NCBI GenBank assembly: GCA_902566365.1
Contig: CACFIH010000003.1
Coordinates: 62,001-126,000, forward strand
Length of the DNA: 64,000 bases
DNA from: an uncultured Pelagibacteraceae bacterium
Lineage (GTDB): Bacteria; Pseudomonadota; Alphaproteobacteria; Pelagibacterales; Pelagibacteraceae
Direction of reading: 5' to 3'
A model generated the notes under the pieces. That model saw nothing but the letters and a program-made list of their open reading frames with translations. It ran no database searches and had not been told where the DNA came from. This document shows, one piece after another, positions 61,376 to 64,000 of the stretch. Numbering within the stretch: the stretch's first letter is position 1; each line of letters opens with the position of its first letter. The position numbers and the translations under genes were made by a program.

Positions 61376-62845
61376 TTATGGTAAGCAATCTAGATAAGTG
61401 TCTAGATCCCATTGAGTTGTTGCTCCTAAAAATCTTTCCCATTCATCATTTTTATACCAATGAAAAACTTTATACATTTCATCAGGCATAGCTGATTTAA
61501 TTACCTCATCTTCTGATAACCTTTCCAAAGCTTCACCTAAACTTAAAGGAAGTTTTTTAACATCCTTACCCGCTTTTTGAGCTTCATAAATATTTCTAGA
61601 TTCTGGAGCAGCTGGTTTCATTTTATTACTTATTCCATGATCACAAGCTTTTAACAAGGCCGCACCTAATAAATAAGGATTGTGCATTGAGTCTACTGAT
61701 CTGTATTCAAATCTTCCAGGTGCAGACACTCTTAATCCACAAGTTCTGTTTTGATAACCCCAGTCAGCATAAACAGGTGCCCAGAAACCTTGATCCCACA
61801 ATCTTCTGTATGAATTTACTGTCGAAGAACCAAGAGCTGTTAAAGCTGGCAAGTGTTCCATTATACCTGCAATTGATTGTAATCCTATTTTACCAGGTAA
61901 TTGCATATCTTTTGTGTCAGGCATAAAGGTATTTGTTCCACCCTCAACATATCCAAATACTTCTTCAACAGCTGGTAAACTTTTATGACCAAGCTTGTTT
62001 GTTTTTACTTTTCCACCTTTCCATAAGGACATGTTAGTATGACAGCCACTTGCTGATACACCCATGAAAGGTTTAGTCATAAAACATGCAATCAAGTTAT
62101 GTTCTCTTGCAACTTGTGCACAAATTTGTCTGTAAGTCGATAATCTATCAGCATTTCTTAAAACATTATCGTAAGTCCAGTTTAACTCTAATTGACCTGG
62201 AGCGTCTTCATGGTCACCTTGAATCATGTCTAGACCCATGGCTTTTGAATATTCAATTACTTTCATAAAAACTGGTCTTAAAGATTCAAATTGATCAATA
62301 TGATAACAGAATGGTTTAGAAAAACCTTTTCCAGTAGGAGTTCCATCTTCATTTTTTGTTAGCCACATCATTTCAGGCTCTGTTCCAACTCTTAATTCAA
62401 GTCCATGTTTTTTTTCAAATTCTTCCATGAAAATTCTCAAATTACCTCTGCAATCAGAAGTTAAATGTCCACCTGGATTTTGTCTTTCTTCTCTATTTCT
62501 AAAACATGTTACAAATACTCTTCCAACTCTTTTATCCCAGGGTAATTGGCAAAAAGTTTCTGGATCAGGAATGCCAACTAATTCCATAGCCTCAGGACCA
62601 TATCCAATATAGTTATTATGACGATCTAAAAATAAGTTTGCTGTTGCACCGTAAACTAACTGAAAACCTTTTTCTGCCGTTCTTTCCCAATGATCTGCTG
62701 GAATTCCTTTACCTACGACTCTACCAGTTACTGAAATAAATTGATAATAAATATAAGTTATTCCTAACTCATTAATTTTCTCTCTTACTTTTTTAACTAA
62801 CTTGTCTCTACCTGGACGGTTAACATGTTTTTCTAGATCAGTCAT
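61376..62845 (-). CDS. Glutamine-synthetase-family enzyme (second type, 489 aa)
   Basis: It has the GS catalytic fold: VGTEPEMMWL (ExE metal site), QGDHEDAPGQLELNW, FMTKPFMGVSASGCHTNMS, TVNSYRRLW and GRFEYRSVDSMHNPYLLGA. Compared with GlnA and with the 441-aa relative here, HxH of the ATP/metal loop is HTN, and the protein is longer. It is clearly a different branch from the glnT gene. Leading the Mgs-like operon suggests it makes a gamma-glutamylamide used by that complex, or glutamine for it. GAGGGG precedes the ATG. Exact substrate unknown. Confidence 0.82.
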   Translation of the reverse strand: MTDLEKHVNRPGRDKLVKKVREKINELGITYIYYQFISVTGRVVGKGIPADHWERTAEKGFQLVYGATANLFLDRHNNYIGYGPEAMELVGIPDPETFCQLPWDKRVGRVFVTCFRNREERQNPGGHLTSDCRGNLRIFMEEFEKKHGLELRVGTEPEMMWLTKNEDGTPTGKGFSKPFCYHIDQFESLRPVFMKVIEYSKAMGLDMIQGDHEDAPGQLELNWTYDNVLRNADRLSTYRQICAQVAREHNLIACFMTKPFMGVSASGCHTNMSLWKGGKVKTNKLGHKSLPAVEEVFGYVEGGTNTFMPDTKDMQLPGKIGLQSIAGIMEHLPALTALGSSTVNSYRRLWDQGFWAPVYADWGYQNRTCGLRVSAPGRFEYRSVDSMHNPYLLGAALLKACDHGISNKMKPAAPESRNIYEAQKAGKDVKKLPLSLGEALERLSEDEVIKSAMPDEMYKVFHWYKNDEWERFLGATTQWDLDTYLDCLP

Positions 62846-62913
62846 TTTCCCCTCAATGAATTATAATTTATCCAAACGTAGCTGAAAAATTTATAGGTGT
62901 CTAGGCTTGAAGT

Positions 62914-64000
62914 TTAACTCCAAGGGAACGGACTGTTCGAAGTAGGGTGAAGTTCTCCCTTCTCGTAACGGTTGAATCTAAACGGTTTCAATAAATCACT
63001 TTCAGTACCAAGAATTTCTTTTGCCACAAGCTCTCCAACTCCAATCATTTTGTACCCATGATTTGCATCTGCAATCATATAAACGTTTTCAAAAAATCTA
63101 TCGAAAATTGGAAATGAATCTGGTGTCATACATCCAAGACCACCTGAAGGACCTTTTCTATATAAACCTGATTTTCCTTGAAATCTTTTTTGGCAGTGTG
63201 CTAATGCAGAACACCACATTTCACTAAATGCATCTGTAGTTTGATACTCAGGTGACTCTATTCCATAAGGGTCAACATTTACTTCATCAAAATGTTTTTT
63301 AACAATGTAAGGAGATGTTCCACCTTGAACACCTAAACCTTCAATATCTGGCTTGTAATAAATTCCCCAAATTTTATCTGTAATTAATTTTTTTGTTTTA
63401 TCTGAATATAATGGAGCTGTAGAGTCAACGTGAACTACAGGTGGTTGTTTACCATCATTTGTTTTTAAAAAATCTGGCTCAACACCAATTACACCCTCTT
63501 GTAACATCCAGTAAGTCCACATATCAGTAACATGCATCTTTCCATCTTTACCTTTAATGTTTGCAGTCTTAGGTAATTCCAACATGTTCCAGAAATCTCT
63601 AGCCCATGGTCCTGCTCCAATAACTACTTGTTCACAATCAATAGTACCTTTGTCAGTTTCTACACCTGTTACTGCTTTACTATTACTCCCTCTTTTAAAA
63701 CCTGTAACTTTAATGCCTTTTATAACCTGAACACCATTCGACGTAGATTTATTCTCAAGAGCTTTTATTGAGTCTTTATTAAATGCATATCCACCTTTTT
63801 TCTCGTGAAGAATAGATGTAATACCTTGTGCTTGCCAATCATCGAAAATACCTTTCATATAATTAGCGCAATCCTTCTCACCTTCTATAAATGTAGATTC
63901 ATATCCAATTGCTTTTTGTTGTTGATAAATGCTAGCAACATCCTCATGCATTACTTCAGGCGATATCTGTAAATAACCAACTGGATTGTACTTAAATGCT
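62914..64000 (-). CDS. FAD-dependent DAO-family oxidoreductase (5' end outside window)
   Basis: The frame is open to the window edge; reading upstream of the track ATG (63951) gives FKYNPVGYLQISPEVMHEDV, so the gene starts outside. The remaining 362 codons cover the middle and C-terminus of a DAO-type flavoprotein: CEQVVIGAGPWARDFW and the closing PDSFPIFDRFFENVYMIADA, then NHGYKMIGVGELVAKEIL. The N-terminal GxGxxG is missing from view. Relatives oxidise glycine derivatives such as sarcosine or dimethylglycine. It precedes the GS-family gene by 68 bases on the same strand, so it may supply or consume methylated amines for the Mgs block. Confidence 0.8.
   Translation of the reverse strand, partial: AFKYNPVGYLQISPEVMHEDVASIYQQQKAIGYESTFIEGEKDCANYMKGIFDDWQAQGITSILHEKKGGYAFNKDSIKALENKSTSNGVQVIKGIKVTGFKRGSNSKAVTGVETDKGTIDCEQVVIGAGPWARDFWNMLELPKTANIKGKDGKMHVTDMWTYWMLQEGVIGVEPDFLKTNDGKQPPVVHVDSTAPLYSDKTKKLITDKIWGIYYKPDIEGLGVQGGTSPYIVKKHFDEVNVDPYGIESPEYQTTDAFSEMWCSALAHCQKRFQGKSGLYRKGPSGGLGCMTPDSFPIFDRFFENVYMIADANHGYKMIGVGELVAKEILGTESDLLKPFRFNRYEKGELHPTSNSPFPWS

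Noticed and set aside
62860-62888. TTTTCA-17-TATAAT on the minus strand before the 489-aa GS-family gene
   Set aside because: The spacing is good, but transcription would begin inside the ribosome binding site, about 8 bases from the ATG, so it is unlikely to drive that start.

Overview
The window is compact, AT-rich bacterial chromosome (GC roughly 30% by eye). Spacers are very short, start/stop overlaps are common (TAATG, ATGA), and ABC transporters, amine/amino-acid enzymes and N-assimilation genes dominate. The order degP-miaA-ilvBHC-leuA-mreBCD-mrdA-rodA, the PII-free amt/glutamine-synthetase cluster and the Liv and polyamine-type transporters point to a streamlined marine alphaproteobacterium of the SAR11 clade (Pelagibacterales). 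This placement rests on recognition of gene content, not on a database search. I see no rRNA or tRNA gene, insertion sequence, prophage or CRISPR array.

Layout. 1-6.3 kb: the end of a DegP-type protease, miaA, then branched-chain amino acid synthesis (ilvB, ilvH, ilvC, leuA); ilvB is broken by a small out-of-frame deletion. 6.3-12.1 kb: the cell elongation operon mreB-mreC-mreD-mrdA-rodA, with rodA frameshifted at a run of seven T. 12.1-17.0 kb: small-molecule genes (DadA-like dehydrogenase, EamA transporter, 2-hydroxyacid dehydrogenase, HDAC-like amidohydrolase, msrB), then grxC and a DUF2805 gene on the minus strand. 17.0-30.5 kb: a LysE-type exporter behind a hairpin leader, then two complete Liv-type ABC importers enclosing azlCD, a GlaH/CsiD-like glutarate hydroxylase and a divergent ProC-like protein. 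The second binding protein lies on the opposite strand. 30.6-44.4 kb: eutA-doeA (ectoine-type hydrolysis), a polyamine-type ABC importer (potA, potD, potB, potC), a FadN-type beta-oxidation protein, a cyclophilin and a metallopeptidase on the minus strand, an agmatinase-family ureohydrolase, an aldehyde dehydrogenase and an ArgE-type deacetylase. 44.4-51.8 kb: csaA, a second LysE protein, aconitase, a YfgM-like protein, bamB, a cupin, zapE and yjbQ. 51.8-64 kb, all minus strand: photolyase, a PLP ammonia-lyase, a type III glutamine synthetase, two tiny membrane proteins, the ammonium transporter, a 138-aa unknown, the MgsABC/GlxBCD glutamate-synthase-like trio, a second glutamine-synthetase-family enzyme and a truncated FAD oxidoreductase.

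How the parts work together. Much of the window gathers organic nitrogen and carbon. The Liv and Pot importers bring in amino acids and amines, hydrolases and dehydrogenases strip nitrogen and feed carbon to central metabolism (aconitase), and the Amt/GS/Mgs block captures ammonium or methylamine. Regulation appears to rely on short cis elements: an intrinsic terminator separates binding-protein from permease genes in two transporter operons, and hairpin leaders precede a LysE gene and amt. No transcription factor gene is present. The least explained parts are the Mgs-linked 138-aa protein, the two small proteins between amt and glutamine synthetase, the LysE leader, the isolated eutA-doeA pair beside a polyamine-type importer, and the cysteine-containing tail on MreC.
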